Shown here: positions 34,941 through 46,158 of the stretch, piece after piece
Layout of the letters: the number at the start of each line of letters is the position of its first letter
Position numbering within the stretch: position 1 is the stretch's first letter
NCBI RefSeq assembly: GCF_029436685.1
Contig: NZ_JAROCY010000014.1
Location: forward strand, 85,930 to 149,929
Reading direction: 5' to 3'
Length of the DNA: 64,000 nt
DNA from: Novosphingobium cyanobacteriorum
Lineage (GTDB): Bacteria; Pseudomonadota; Alphaproteobacteria; Sphingomonadales; Sphingomonadaceae
The notes under the pieces: model-generated
What the model was told of the DNA's origin: nothing
The model's input: the letters and a program-made list of their open reading frames with translations, nothing else
Databases searched by the model: none
Made by a program: the position numbers and the translations under genes

Positions 34941-37829
34941 TCACCGCCCCGCCACGTCCTGCACTTCCACCGGCAGGCCCAGCGCCTGCAGCTGCGGCTT
35001 CACCTTGGCGGCGTCGCCCACCACGATCCAGGTCAGCCGCGCCGGGTCGACCAGCTTTTTCAGCGCGGCGTCCATTTCGGCGGTGGTCATCGTGCGGTAG
35101 CGGGCGGGCAGGGTCTCGTAGTAATCGTCCGGCCGCTGGTAGGTGACGATCTTGGCCAGCGCATCCAGCACCGCGCCCGATGTTTCGAACATGCCGGGCA
35201 GCTCGCGTGCGCTGCCGGCGGTGGACCAGGCCAGCTCCTCGGGCTTCACCCCGCCGCCGGGCTTCAGGAACCGTTCGATCTCGCCGCGCAGCTCGGCGAT
35301 GGCGGGGCCGGTCTTGTCGGTCTGCACCGGCGCATCGATGCGGTAGATCAGCGGGCCGGTGCGGTCGTTGAACTGGCTGAACACGCCATAGGACCAGCCC
35401 TTGGTCTCGCGGATATTGGTGTTGAGCCGCGAGAGGAAATTGCCGCCCAGCACATCGTTGGCCGAACGCAGCGTGACGAGATCGTCGGTGCCCCGGGCCG
35501 CCACCGTTTCAGCCGCGATGATCATCGATTGGGGCGCTGCGGGCCGGTCGATCAGGATGATGCGGGGGCTGGCGGCGGGCACCGGCACCGAAAAATCCTT
35601 GGCGGGCGCAGGCATCGCCGGGGCCTTCCAGTCGCCAAAGCTCCGTTCCAGCAGGCGCGTCGCTTCGGCCAGGGTGGTGTTGCCCACCACGAACAGGCTG
35701 GCCTTGTCCGGGCGGAACCATGCAGCGTGGAAGGCGATCAGGTCATCCCGCGTCAGCCGCTTCACCACCGCCGGATCACCGGTGCCGGTGGGCGCGATGC
35801 CATAGGGGTGCTGCGGCCCATAGACCACGGGATAGAGCACGCGGGCCGCCACCGCGCCGGGATCGTTCATCTCGGCATCGATCGCCGCCAGCTGCTGCCC
35901 GCGCACGCGCTCAAGCTCCGCCGGATCGAGCGCGGGATTGCGCACATAGTCGGCCAGCAGATTCAGCGACGGGGCGAGGTTCGGTGTCAGCGCATCAAGC
36001 TGGAACGCGGTCCAGTCTGCGCTGGCAAAGCCGGTGATCCGCGCGCCCAGCCGTTCCCGCGCGCGGGCGAAGGCGGAGGAATCGAGGTCCCTGGTCCCTT
36101 CGTTCATCAGCGAAAGCAGCAGGCTCTGCGTGCCCAGCGCAGACTTGGGATCGGCGGCAAAGCCGGCATCGAACGCCAGCCGCACCGATACCGCCGGCAC
36201 CGCATCGCGCCGCGCGAAATAGACCTTCATCCCGTTGGACAGGGTCGCCCGCTCGATCGCCGGGAAATCCAGCGCCGGCACGTCACCCACCGGGGGCAGC
36301 GCGCTGCGGTCCGCCTTGGCCGCCAGCGTGCCGTTCACCGCCGGCACCGGCCCCGGCCCGCGCGAAGGGGCAAGGCCGGGGTCACCGCCGCGGTTCTCGC
36401 CGCCTTCGGTGCGGTTGCCCGGTTCGATCGTCAGCGAGAACGCCGGGCGCGTCAGCCAGGCCTTCAGCGCGCGCTGCACGTCGGCGGGGGTGATCCGTGC
36501 TGCGGCTTCCAGCTCCTTGCGATAGTGCTCCGGGTCTCCGTTATACAGCAGCCCTTCGGCCAGCGTGGGCGCCTTGCCGGTGTTGCCGCCCACCGATTCC
36601 AGCGCGCGGATCTGGTTGCTGGCATACTGGGTGGCGGCGCGTTCCAGTTCGTCGGTGGTCGGCCCTTCGTTCACCAGCCGCGCGATTTCGGCATCCAGCG
36701 CGGCATTCACCGCGCCCACGTCCTGCCCCGGCTTCACGTCCGCCTGCGCGATGAACTGCCCCGCCTGCGCAAACACCTGCGCATCGGCGGAAACGCCCAC
36801 GGCCAGCTGCTTCTGCCGCACCAGCGCATCGTCCAGCCGCGAACTGGCAAGGCCACCCAGGATCAGCCCGCCGATCTGCAGCGGCAGGTAATCCGGGTTG
36901 TCCAGCCCGGGGATGGCCCACATCCGCTGCACGCGCGTGGTCGCCACGCGGTCCTTGATCGTCTTGGCTACCGGCGCGGGCAGGGTGGGCACCGGTGCGC
37001 TCACCGGCTGCACCTTCGGGCCGGGCGGGATCGCGCCGAACCACTTGGCCACCTTCGCCTCGGCCGTGGCGCGGTCGATATCGCCGGCCAGCACCAGCAG
37101 CGCGTTGTTGGGGCCATAGTGATCGCGGAACCAGCCCTTCACATCGGCCAGGCTGGCGCTGTCGAGATCCGCCATCGAACCGATCGTGCTGTGGTGATAG
37201 GGATGGCCTTCGGGATAGAGCGTCTCGAACTGCTCGTACTCGGTCAGGCCATAGGGGCTGTTGTCCCCCTGCCGCTTTTCGTTCTGCACCACGCTGCGCT
37301 GCGCATCCAGCCGCTTCTGCGTGACCGAGCGCAGCAGGTATCCCATGCGGTCGCTTTCCATCATCAGCGCGCGGTCCAGCGCGCCGGTGGGCACCGTCTC
37401 GTAATAATTGGTGCGGTCGAACCAGGTGGTGCCGTTCATGTCGGTCGCACCCGCGGCGGTCAGCGGCTTGAAGAAATCGCCCGGCACGTTGTCGGTGCCA
37501 TAGAACATCAGGTGTTCGTAAAGATGGGCGAACCCGGTCTTGCCGCGCGGTTCGTGCTTCGATCCCACGCCATACCACACAGAGACGGCCACGACCGGCG
37601 CCTTGCGGTCGGTGTGGACCAGAACGGTCAGCCCGTTGGGCAGGGTGAAGCGTTCATAGGGAATGTTCACCGCCGCAACGAGGTCCGCCACGGGCGCGGG
37701 CTTCACCTCGGGCGCGGCGGCTGCGGGCGGTGGGGGAGCGGGCGGCGCACTGGCGGCCATCGGCGTCGGCGTGTGGGCACAGGCGGAAACGGCAAGGGCG
37801 ATCAGCGATGCGGAAAGGAAGCGGCGCAT
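34941..37829 (-). CDS. M16-family zinc metallopeptidase lipoprotein (double-module)
   Basis: The 962-residue protein has lipobox LAVSAC (Cys17) and a Pro/Ala linker, then two M16 halves. The first half has the inverted zinc motif HLYEH (residues 102-106) with the downstream Glu region. The second, from about residue 540 (ATLSNGMKVYFARRDAVPAV), lacks HxxEH, as usual for pitrilysin-type single-chain enzymes. It degrades peptides in the periplasm. It is transcribed away from clpB. Confidence 0.94.
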   Translation of the reverse strand: MRRFLSASLIALAVSACAHTPTPMAASAPPAPPPPAAAAPEVKPAPVADLVAAVNIPYERFTLPNGLTVLVHTDRKAPVVAVSVWYGVGSKHEPRGKTGFAHLYEHLMFYGTDNVPGDFFKPLTAAGATDMNGTTWFDRTNYYETVPTGALDRALMMESDRMGYLLRSVTQKRLDAQRSVVQNEKRQGDNSPYGLTEYEQFETLYPEGHPYHHSTIGSMADLDSASLADVKGWFRDHYGPNNALLVLAGDIDRATAEAKVAKWFGAIPPGPKVQPVSAPVPTLPAPVAKTIKDRVATTRVQRMWAIPGLDNPDYLPLQIGGLILGGLASSRLDDALVRQKQLAVGVSADAQVFAQAGQFIAQADVKPGQDVGAVNAALDAEIARLVNEGPTTDELERAATQYASNQIRALESVGGNTGKAPTLAEGLLYNGDPEHYRKELEAAARITPADVQRALKAWLTRPAFSLTIEPGNRTEGGENRGGDPGLAPSRGPGPVPAVNGTLAAKADRSALPPVGDVPALDFPAIERATLSNGMKVYFARRDAVPAVSVRLAFDAGFAADPKSALGTQSLLLSLMNEGTRDLDSSAFARARERLGARITGFASADWTAFQLDALTPNLAPSLNLLADYVRNPALDPAELERVRGQQLAAIDAEMNDPGAVAARVLYPVVYGPQHPYGIAPTGTGDPAVVKRLTRDDLIAFHAAWFRPDKASLFVVGNTTLAEATRLLERSFGDWKAPAMPAPAKDFSVPVPAASPRIILIDRPAAPQSMIIAAETVAARGTDDLVTLRSANDVLGGNFLSRLNTNIRETKGWSYGVFSQFNDRTGPLIYRIDAPVQTDKTGPAIAELRGEIERFLKPGGGVKPEELAWSTAGSARELPGMFETSGAVLDALAKIVTYQRPDDYYETLPARYRTMTTAEMDAALKKLVDPARLTWIVVGDAAKVKPQLQALGLPVEVQDVAGR

Positions 37830-38028
37830 GGGGCTCCGATCAGGGTAACCTTGAAGGATGGCGTTGGGCATGGGTTTAGCAATTCCGCCCTGCGACGCCA
37901 GTTAACCTTTAGGGGGATTCTACGCATAGGGTTGCGGCGGCCCGCCATCGTCCACAAATTTGACCCAGCTCCTTGTGTTGCCGAAAAGCCACACTACCTT
38001 TGGGCCAAGTAGGAGGACACGAGCAGCC

Positions 38029-40608
38029 ATGAACCTCGAGAAATTCACCGACCGCGCCAAGGGTTTCCTGCAGGCGGCGCAGACCGTGGCGATCCGCATG
38101 AACCACCAGCGGATCACGCCGGACCACATCCTCAAGGCCCTGCTCGAAGATGGCGAGGGCATGGCCAGCGGGCTGATCGGCCGCGCGGGCGGCAATGCCG
38201 CGCTGGCGCAGGCCGAAGTGGACAAGGCGCTGGCGAAGATTCCGGCGGTTTCGGGCAGCGGCGCGCAGCAGACGCCGGGCCTGGACAACGATGCCGTGCG
38301 CGTGCTGGATTCGGCCGAGCAGATCGCGGCGAAGAGCAACGACAGCTTCGTGACCGTGGAGCGCATCCTCGTCGCGCTGGCGCTCGCCTCCACCACCACT
38401 GCGGGGCAGGCGCTGAAAGCGGCCAATGTTACGCCCCAGGTGCTGGAAGCGGCGATCGTCGCCCTGCGCGGCGGCCGCACGGCGGACAGCGCCGGCGCGG
38501 AAAACGCCTATGACGCGATGAGGAAGTACGCGCGTGACCTGACCGAGGCCGCGCGTGACGGCAAGCTTGATCCCGTGATCGGCCGTGACGAGGAAATCCG
38601 CCGCACCGTGCAGATCCTTGCCCGCCGCACCAAGAACAACCCGGCGCTGATCGGCGAACCGGGCGTGGGCAAGACCGCGATTGCCGAAGGGCTGGCGCTG
38701 CGCATCGCCAATGGCGACGTGCCGGATTCGCTGAAGGATCGCCGCCTGATGGCGCTCGACATGGGCGCGCTGATCGCGGGCGCCAAGTATCGCGGCGAGT
38801 TCGAGGAACGGCTCAAGGCCGTGCTCGATGAAGTGAAGGGCGCCGAGGGCGAGATCATCCTGTTCATCGACGAGATGCACACCCTGATCGGGGCGGGCAA
38901 GGGCGAGGGCGCGATGGATGCCTCCAACCTGCTCAAGCCCGCGCTGGCCCGTGGCGAACTGCACTGCATCGGCGCCACCACGCTGGATGAATACCAGAAG
39001 TACGTGGAAAAGGACCCCGCGCTGCAGCGGCGGTTCCAGCCCGTGTTCGTGGGTGAACCCACCGTGGAGGATACGATCAGCATCCTGCGCGGGATCAAGG
39101 AAAAGTATGAGGTGCACCACGGCGTGCGCATTGCCGACAACGCCATCGTGGCGGCGGCGACGCTTTCCAACCGCTACATCTCGGACCGCTTCCTGCCGGA
39201 CAAGGCGATCGACCTGATGGACGAGGCCGCCAGCCGCATCCGCATGGAAGTGGAGTCCAAGCCCGAGGAGATCGAGAAGCTGGACCGGCGCATCATCCAG
39301 ATGAAGATCGAGGAGATGGCGCTGGCCAAGGAGACCGACCAGCCCTCGCGCGATCGGCTCGCCACGCTGCGCGAGGAGCTGGCCAACCTTGAGCAGCAGT
39401 CGGCCGAACTCACCACCCGCTGGCAGAACGAGCGCGACAAGATCGCGGCGGAAGGCAAGGTCAAGGAACAGCTCGACGCCGCGCGCGTGGAGCTGGAACA
39501 GGCGCAGCGCCAGGGTGATCTCGGCAAGGCGGGCGAGCTGGCCTATGGCCGCATCCCCGAGCTGGAGCGCAAGCTGGCCGAGGCGCAGGCGACGTCGGAA
39601 AACGCCCTGCTGCGCGAGGAAGTGACCGCCGACGACATCGCCGCCGTGGTCAGCAAGTGGACCGGCGTGCCCGTGGACCGGATGATGGAAGGCGAGCGCG
39701 AGAAGCTGCTGCACATGGAAGAGGCGCTGGGCAAGCGCGTGATCGGGCAGAAGGACGCGGTGCTGGCCGTGTCCAAGGCCGTCCGCCGCGCGCGTGCCGG
39801 GCTGCAGGATCCCAACCGGCCGCTGGGCAGCTTCCTGTTCCTGGGCCCCACGGGCGTGGGCAAGACCGAGCTGACCAAGGCGCTGGCGGGCTTCCTGTTC
39901 GACGACGACAACGCGATGGTGCGCATCGACATGAGCGAGTTCATGGAGAAGCACGCCGTTTCGCGGCTGATCGGCGCGCCTCCGGGCTATGTCGGCTATG
40001 ACGAGGGCGGCGTGCTGACCGAAGCGGTGCGGCGCAGGCCCTATCAGGTCGTGCTGTTCGACGAGGTGGAAAAGGCGCACCAGGACGTGTTCAACGTGCT
40101 GTTGCAGGTGCTTGACGATGGGCGGCTGACCGATGGCCAGGGCCGGGTGGTGGACTTCACCAACACGCTGATCATCCTCACCAGCAACCTCGGCAGCCAG
40201 TACCTTGCCAACCTTGACGAAGGGCAGGACGTGGAAAGCGTGGAGCCGCAGGTGATGGACGTGGTGCGCGCGCACTTCCGCCCGGAATTCCTGAACCGGC
40301 TTGACGAGATCATCCTGTTCCACCGGCTGGGACAGGCGCACATGGCGCCGATCGTGGACATCCAGGTGGGCCGCGTGGGCCGCCTGCTGAAGGACCGCAA
40401 GATCGCCATCGAACTTACCGATGCGGCCAAGCGCTGGCTGGGGCGGGTGGGCTATGATCCGGTCTATGGCGCGCGGCCGCTGAAGCGGGCGGTGCAGCGG
40501 TATCTGCAGGATCCGCTGGCGGAAAGGCTGCTGGCCGGGGAAATCCCCGATGGCAGCACCGTGCATGTCGACGAAGGCGATGGCGGGCTGGCCTTCGCCG
40601 TCAATTGA
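38029..40608 (+). CDS. clpB: Protein-disaggregating chaperone ClpB
   Basis: The 859-residue Hsp100 protein starts [19 protein letters not shown]. It has an N-domain with Clp repeats (1-145), the first AAA+ module with Walker A GEPGVGKT (residues 209-216), a coiled-coil middle domain (about 400-525, [20 protein letters not shown]) and the second AAA+ with GPTGVGKT near residue 605. No ClpP-binding loop is evident. It works with DnaK to dissolve aggregates. A rho-independent terminator follows. Confidence 0.98.
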   Translation: MNLEKFTDRAKGFLQAAQTVAIRMNHQRITPDHILKALLEDGEGMASGLIGRAGGNAALAQAEVDKALAKIPAVSGSGAQQTPGLDNDAVRVLDSAEQIAAKSNDSFVTVERILVALALASTTTAGQALKAANVTPQVLEAAIVALRGGRTADSAGAENAYDAMRKYARDLTEAARDGKLDPVIGRDEEIRRTVQILARRTKNNPALIGEPGVGKTAIAEGLALRIANGDVPDSLKDRRLMALDMGALIAGAKYRGEFEERLKAVLDEVKGAEGEIILFIDEMHTLIGAGKGEGAMDASNLLKPALARGELHCIGATTLDEYQKYVEKDPALQRRFQPVFVGEPTVEDTISILRGIKEKYEVHHGVRIADNAIVAAATLSNRYISDRFLPDKAIDLMDEAASRIRMEVESKPEEIEKLDRRIIQMKIEEMALAKETDQPSRDRLATLREELANLEQQSAELTTRWQNERDKIAAEGKVKEQLDAARVELEQAQRQGDLGKAGELAYGRIPELERKLAEAQATSENALLREEVTADDIAAVVSKWTGVPVDRMMEGEREKLLHMEEALGKRVIGQKDAVLAVSKAVRRARAGLQDPNRPLGSFLFLGPTGVGKTELTKALAGFLFDDDNAMVRIDMSEFMEKHAVSRLIGAPPGYVGYDEGGVLTEAVRRRPYQVVLFDEVEKAHQDVFNVLLQVLDDGRLTDGQGRVVDFTNTLIILTSNLGSQYLANLDEGQDVESVEPQVMDVVRAHFRPEFLNRLDEIILFHRLGQAHMAPIVDIQVGRVGRLLKDRKIAIELTDAAKRWLGRVGYDPVYGARPLKRAVQRYLQDPLAERLLAGEIPDGSTVHVDEGDGGLAFAVN

Positions 40609-40627
40609 ACCGCTGGGTTCGGGTTCA

Positions 40628-40658
40628 GGGCGCGGGAGCATTGCTTCCGCGCCCTTTT
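40628..40658 (+). terminator. Rho-independent terminator of clpB
   Basis: GGGCGCGG and CCGCGCCC enclose an 11-base loop and are followed by TTTT, 20 bases after the clpB stop. Confidence 0.8.
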
Positions 40659-40675
40659 CCTGTCAGGCGCTGGGC

Positions 40676-41350
40676 ATGATCCAGCGTGAATATATCGGCA
40701 CCGCCTATGTCCCCGGCGGAGAGGAACTGGTGCTTTACCGCCATGGCGCGGACTTCATGATCGTGATGGGCCATAATGAGCTGATGAACACGCGGATGAG
40801 CGGTTCTGAAGAGGCCTTGGCGCGGATGACGATCGAGCGGCTGGGCAAGCATGGCCGCGCCGCGCACCTGCTGGTGGGTGGCTATGGCATGGGCTTCACC
40901 CTGCGTACTGCGTTGAAAGAGCTGGATGATTCTGGCCGGGTGACAGTGGCGGAGCTGGTGCCGGGGATCATCGACTGGGCGCGCGGGGCCATGGCCGAGG
41001 TCACCGCCGGCTGCCTTGACGATCCGCGCGTGCGGCTGGTGGAAGACGATGTTTTCGAGATGATTTCAAGGGCCCGCGACCAGTACGACGGCATCCTGCT
41101 GGACGTTGACAACGGCCCCGATGGCCTGACCCGGCCGGGGAACAACCGGCTTTATGCGATGCGCGGGCTGAAGGCGGCGTGGGATGCGCTGCGGCCGGGG
41201 GGAATCCTGGCGGTGTGGTCTGCCGCGCGCGATCCCTCGTTCACCAACCGCCTGAAAAACGCCGGTTTTCAGGTGGCCGAAGTGGGCGTGCGGGCGCGCA
41301 GCAATGGCAAGGGCGCGCATCACGTGATCTGGTTCGCCCAGCGCGACTGA
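40676..41350 (+). CDS. Spermidine synthase-like (SpeE-fold) methyltransferase-type protein
   Basis: The 224-residue Rossmann-fold protein has LLVGGYGMGFTLRTALKELD (about residues 64-83, replacing the usual GGGDG nucleotide loop) and VTVAELVPGIIDW (acidic residue binding the cofactor). ILLDVDNGPDGLT and the final ARSNGKGAHHVIWFA follow. It lacks a clear aminopropyltransferase active site, so spermidine synthesis is unlikely. The start at 40676 lies directly after the clpB terminator. Role unknown. Confidence 0.8.
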   Translation: MIQREYIGTAYVPGGEELVLYRHGADFMIVMGHNELMNTRMSGSEEALARMTIERLGKHGRAAHLLVGGYGMGFTLRTALKELDDSGRVTVAELVPGIIDWARGAMAEVTAGCLDDPRVRLVEDDVFEMISRARDQYDGILLDVDNGPDGLTRPGNNRLYAMRGLKAAWDALRPGGILAVWSAARDPSFTNRLKNAGFQVAEVGVRARSNGKGAHHVIWFAQRD

Positions 41351-41372
41351 CCGGAATCGGCGTAGATTGACC

Positions 41373-41414
41373 GGGGGTTGAGAACGACTGAGAGGGGGTT
41401 GAGATCGACTGAGA
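41373..41414 (+). repeat. Two tandem 21-bp repeats
   Basis: The unit GGGGGTTGAGAACGACTGAG plus A is repeated at once with one base change (AACG to ATCG), and a degenerate third start (CCGGTTGAGAG) follows. It lies between the SpeE-like gene and yjbQ. Confidence 0.85.
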
Positions 41415-41446
41415 CCGGTTGAGAGCCCGCTGAAGCCTGCTGAAAC

Positions 41447-41863
41447 CTACTCTCCGAACAGGTGCAGAACCACCTTGCGCCGGTGCGGTGCGGCACGGTG
41501 CTCGCACAGCCAGATGCCCTGCCACGTGCCCAGCGCCGGTCGCCCGCCGACGACCGGGATCGACAGGCTGACCCCGGTGAGGATCGACTTGAGGTGCGCG
41601 GGCATATCGTCCGGCCCTTCGTCATCATGGGCATAGCCGCTGCTTTCGGGCGCGACGCGATCGAGCCAGGCGGCGATATCGCGCGGCACCTCGGGCGCGG
41701 CGTTTTCCTGGAAGGTCAGCGAAGCCGAGGTATGGCGGCAGAACACGGTGAGCAGGCCGGTGGCCATGCCCTGTTCGTCCACCCAGCGCACAACTTCACG
41801 CGTGATTTCGACAAGGCCCTGCCCGGAGGTGGAAAAGGCGAGCTCGGTGGTGGACTGGCGCAT
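41447..41863 (-). CDS. YjbQ-family (UPF0047) protein
   Basis: The 138-residue protein has the UPF0047 core: GLLTVFCRHTSASLTFQENA (about residues 36-55), YAHDDEGPDDMPAHLKSILTG and WQGIWLCEHRAAPHRRKVVL with the conserved His residues. Homologues have weak thiamine-phosphate synthase activity; the true role is not settled. It is the gene after ligI on the same strand, separated by a terminator-like hairpin. Confidence 0.92.
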   Translation of the reverse strand: MRQSTTELAFSTSGQGLVEITREVVRWVDEQGMATGLLTVFCRHTSASLTFQENAAPEVPRDIAAWLDRVAPESSGYAHDDEGPDDMPAHLKSILTGVSLSIPVVGGRPALGTWQGIWLCEHRAAPHRRKVVLHLFGE

Positions 41864-41893
41864 CGTGGCGCTATGGCAGGATCGGTATTGGAA

Positions 41894-41925
41894 GGGCCAG
41901 ACCAGTTTCCGCAAAAGTCCGGCCC
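41894..41925 (-). terminator. Terminator-like hairpin after ligI
   Basis: Read on the minus strand, GGGCC-G-GAC and GTC-T-GGCCC pair with a loop of about 14 bases, directly after the ligI stop. On the plus strand the stem is followed by TTTTT, so it may act in either direction. Confidence 0.5.
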
Positions 41926-41935
41926 TTTTTCCGCA

Positions 41936-42973
<1,038 letters not shown>

Positions 42974-42979
42974 GCCAAG

Positions 42980-44041
42980 CTAGCCAAAGACAACGCCGTC
43001 CATCAGCTTGCGCGCGGTGCGCAGGAGGGCGGCGGTGCGGACCTGGCCGGATTCGTCGGTTTCGAGCACGCAGCTCATTTCCCCGGTCGGGTGTTCGACC
43101 GAAAGCGTCTTGCGCGTGCCTTCGGGGATGGAGGCCACGTCGGCGGCGGGGGAGCCGGGGATGAGGCAGGCGGTGGCGACGCTGACCGCGCCCAGCACGC
43201 CGATGGTGGCGTGGGCGCGATGGGGAATGAAGCTGCGCACGGTGACCGCGCCGCCGTTCCTGGGCGGGGCGACGAGCATCATCTTGGGGACTGACTTTTC
43301 CTTCACATCGCCCAGGTTCATCATCGGGCCGACGATCAGGCGGATCGCCTCGATCTTCGCTTTCAGGTCCGTGGCGTTATCGAGCCAGTCACGGTCTTCA
43401 TAGCCGGTGATCCCGAGGTCTTCAGCATTCATCACCACGCAGGGCATGCCATTGTCGATGAGGGTGACGGCGACGCCATTGACCACATCGACCGCGTTGC
43501 CGGTGGGCAGCAGCGCGCCGCAGGAGGAGCCGGCGGTGTCCCGGAATTCGAGCGGGACCGGGGCGTGGGTGCCGGGCACGCCATCGATGGCGGCGGTTCC
43601 GGTGTAGGTCACCTTTCCACCCGGCGTCTGCACCGTGGCGACGGCAACCTGCCCTGTGTTTTCCATGTAGATGGCGACGCGGGTTTCTTGCGCACTGGGT
43701 GCGACGAGGCCGCGTTCGATGGCGAAGGGGCCGATGCCGGCGAGGATATTGCCGCAGTTCTGCGCATCGGTGACAATGGCCTGATCGACGAAGACCTGCA
43801 GGAACAGGTAATCCACGTCGATGCCTTCGCGGGTCGATTTGCTGACGACCGCGACCTTGCTGGTCAGCGGATCGGCGCCGCCCATGCCGTCGATCTGCAC
43901 CGGATCGGGGCTGCCCATCACGGCGAGGAGGAAGGCATCGCGCTCGGCGGTGTCGGCCGGAAGATCGGACTTGAGGAAATAGCCGCCCTTCGAGGTGCCG
44001 CCGCGCATCCACATGCAGGGTGCGGAGAGGTTGGTGGTCAT
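42980..44041 (-). CDS. ligU: 4-oxalomesaconate tautomerase
   Basis: The 353-residue PrpF/DAP-epimerase-fold protein has two similar halves: MWMRGGTSKGGYFLKSDLP with QIDGMGGADPLTSKVA and DAQNCGNILAGIGPFAIE in the first, then the second half with RSFIPHRAHATIGVLGAVSV. It isomerises 4-oxalomesaconate between its keto/enol or allylic double-bond forms so that LigJ can hydrate it. It lies between ligK and ligI on the same strand, with REP palindromes on both sides. Confidence 0.95.
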   Translation of the reverse strand: MTTNLSAPCMWMRGGTSKGGYFLKSDLPADTAERDAFLLAVMGSPDPVQIDGMGGADPLTSKVAVVSKSTREGIDVDYLFLQVFVDQAIVTDAQNCGNILAGIGPFAIERGLVAPSAQETRVAIYMENTGQVAVATVQTPGGKVTYTGTAAIDGVPGTHAPVPLEFRDTAGSSCGALLPTGNAVDVVNGVAVTLIDNGMPCVVMNAEDLGITGYEDRDWLDNATDLKAKIEAIRLIVGPMMNLGDVKEKSVPKMMLVAPPRNGGAVTVRSFIPHRAHATIGVLGAVSVATACLIPGSPAADVASIPEGTRKTLSVEHPTGEMSCVLETDESGQVRTAALLRTARKLMDGVVFG

Positions 44042-44045
44042 CGGC

Positions 44046-44141
44046 TCCCCTCCCGCCTGCGGGAGGGGCTGGGGGTGGGCAGATGGCGGGCGCGGTGCAT
44101 GGTCAGCCCACCCCCGACCCCTCCCGCGAGCGGGAGGGGGG
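44046..44141. repeat. Large REP-type inverted repeat between ligK and ligU
   Basis: The left arm CCCCTCCCGCCTGCGGGAGG plus GGCTGGGGGTGGGC pairs with GCCCACCCCCGACCCC plus TCCCGCGAGCGGGAGG. It is similar to the element between ligM and metF (3606-3704). Confidence 0.75.
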
Positions 44142-44158
44142 CAGGAAGGATGGGGGCC

Positions 44159-44932
<774 letters not shown>

Positions 44933-44940
44933 GCCCGAAG

Positions 44941-46095
44941 ATGCAGGAACCCGTCGTGAATATCCGGCACTTTGCCGCGCTGGCCGCAACAGTGCAGCAT
45001 GGCAGCGTGACCCGCGCGGCGCGGGCGGTGAACCTGACGCAGCCGGCGCTGACCCAGGCGATTGCGCGGCTGGAGGCGGAACTGGGCTGTACGCTGTTTG
45101 AACGCGGGGCGGCGGGCATGGCGCCGACCGAGCCGGCGCGGCTGCTGGCGCCACGGGCCGAAGCGGCGATTGCGCACATCGGCAGTCCGCGCGTGACGGG
45201 CACGCAGTTGCGCGCGTTCCTGGCGCTGGCGCGGGCGGGATCCTATGCCGGGGCGGCGGAGGCGACCGGGCTTTCCGCAGCATCGCTGCACCGCGCGGTG
45301 GCGGACCTGGGCGTGGCGCTGGGCCAGCGGCTGGTGGACAAGCGGGGCCGTTCGATCATGCTGACCCCGGCGGGGGAGCGGCGGGCGCGCGGATTTGGCC
45401 TGGCGATGGCGGAACTGCGTGCCGGGCTGGCCGAAGTGGCGGCGTGGCAGGGCAAGGCGGCAGGACGGCTGGTGGTGGGGGCGATGCCGCTTTCGCGCGC
45501 GCGATGGCTGCCCGAAACGATATTGAGGTTCCATGCGGCGCATCCGCGCGTGGCGATTGCGGTGGTGGAGGGGAGCCATGCCGAACTGGCCGGGCCGCTG
45601 CGCGATGGCGAGATCGACCTGATGCTGGGCGCGCTGCGTGAGGCGGTGGTACTGGACGACCTGCGGCAGGAGGCGGTGTTCGAGGACCGGCCGCAGCTGG
45701 TGATGCGGGCGGGGCACCCGCTGATGCAGGAGCGCAAGCCGGGCGGGGCGGCGCTGGCGGCATTCCCATGGATCCTGCCCGCGCGCGATACGCCGCTGCG
45801 GCGATACTGGGAGGACATGATGCGCGCGGCGGGCACCGAGCCGCCGGCGGTGGGGATCGAGTGCGGATCGGTGCTGACGGTGCGGCAATTGCTGCTGGGA
45901 TCGGACGCGCTGACGCTGCTGAGCCCGGCGCAGCTGGCGGTGGAATTGCAGGCGGGCGTGCTGGCGGCGATGCCCACGCCCGCGCCGGTGCTGCGGCGGA
46001 TCGGGATCACCACGCGCGAAGGGTGGCGGCCCACCGCGCCACAGGCCGCGTTCGTCGCGCTGCTGCACGAAGTGGCGGCAGAAGGTTTTGCATAA
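44941..46095 (+). CDS. ligR: LysR-type regulator of the lig genes, with two helix-turn-helix domains
   Basis: The 384-residue protein sits between the two divergent lig units, as expected for LigR, which activates them in response to protocatechuate-pathway inducers. It has two HTH_1 modules in a row: residues 7-66 (GSVTRAARAVNLTQPALTQA) and residues 87-146 (GSYAGAAEATGLSAASLHRA, LTPAGERRARGF). A substrate-binding domain covers about 175-380. A second N-terminal HTH makes it about 70-80 residues longer than ordinary LysR proteins. The 3' end overlaps the next operon's promoter block. Confidence 0.88.
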   Translation: MQEPVVNIRHFAALAATVQHGSVTRAARAVNLTQPALTQAIARLEAELGCTLFERGAAGMAPTEPARLLAPRAEAAIAHIGSPRVTGTQLRAFLALARAGSYAGAAEATGLSAASLHRAVADLGVALGQRLVDKRGRSIMLTPAGERRARGFGLAMAELRAGLAEVAAWQGKAAGRLVVGAMPLSRARWLPETILRFHAAHPRVAIAVVEGSHAELAGPLRDGEIDLMLGALREAVVLDDLRQEAVFEDRPQLVMRAGHPLMQERKPGGAALAAFPWILPARDTPLRRYWEDMMRAAGTEPPAVGIECGSVLTVRQLLLGSDALTLLSPAQLAVELQAGVLAAMPTPAPVLRRIGITTREGWRPTAPQAAFVALLHEVAAEGFA

Positions 46096-46124
46096 ACTTA
46101 TGCCCCTTGCGCGAATTGCATTTG
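46085..46124 (+). promoter_or_regulatory. Candidate LigR target before the DUF1932-ligJABC operon
   Basis: GTTTTGCATAAACTTATGCC, then a variable centre, then ATTGCATTTG, matches the ligK promoter block in sequence, order and spacing (one base shorter). GCATAA-AC-TTATGC is a perfect dyad. It begins inside the last codons of ligR and ends 35 bp before the dehydrogenase start. Confidence 0.65.
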
Positions 46125-46158
46125 TTTGCGGCGGCGCGCGCCCGCAGGACGACGCGCC

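Noticed and set aside
35529..38012. An 827-codon open frame antisense to the M16 protease gene
   Set aside because: Composition is rich in Arg, His, Gly and Gln with no recognisable motif, while the minus-strand protease has a lipobox and zinc motif.
37909..40641. A 910-codon open frame antisense to clpB
   Set aside because: Same explanation: codon bias of clpB leaves the opposite strand without stops; composition is not protein-like.
40676..41350. True spermidine synthase
   Set aside because: The fold is present, but the usual GGGDG loop and aminopropyltransferase acidic residues are not clear, and the protein is short.
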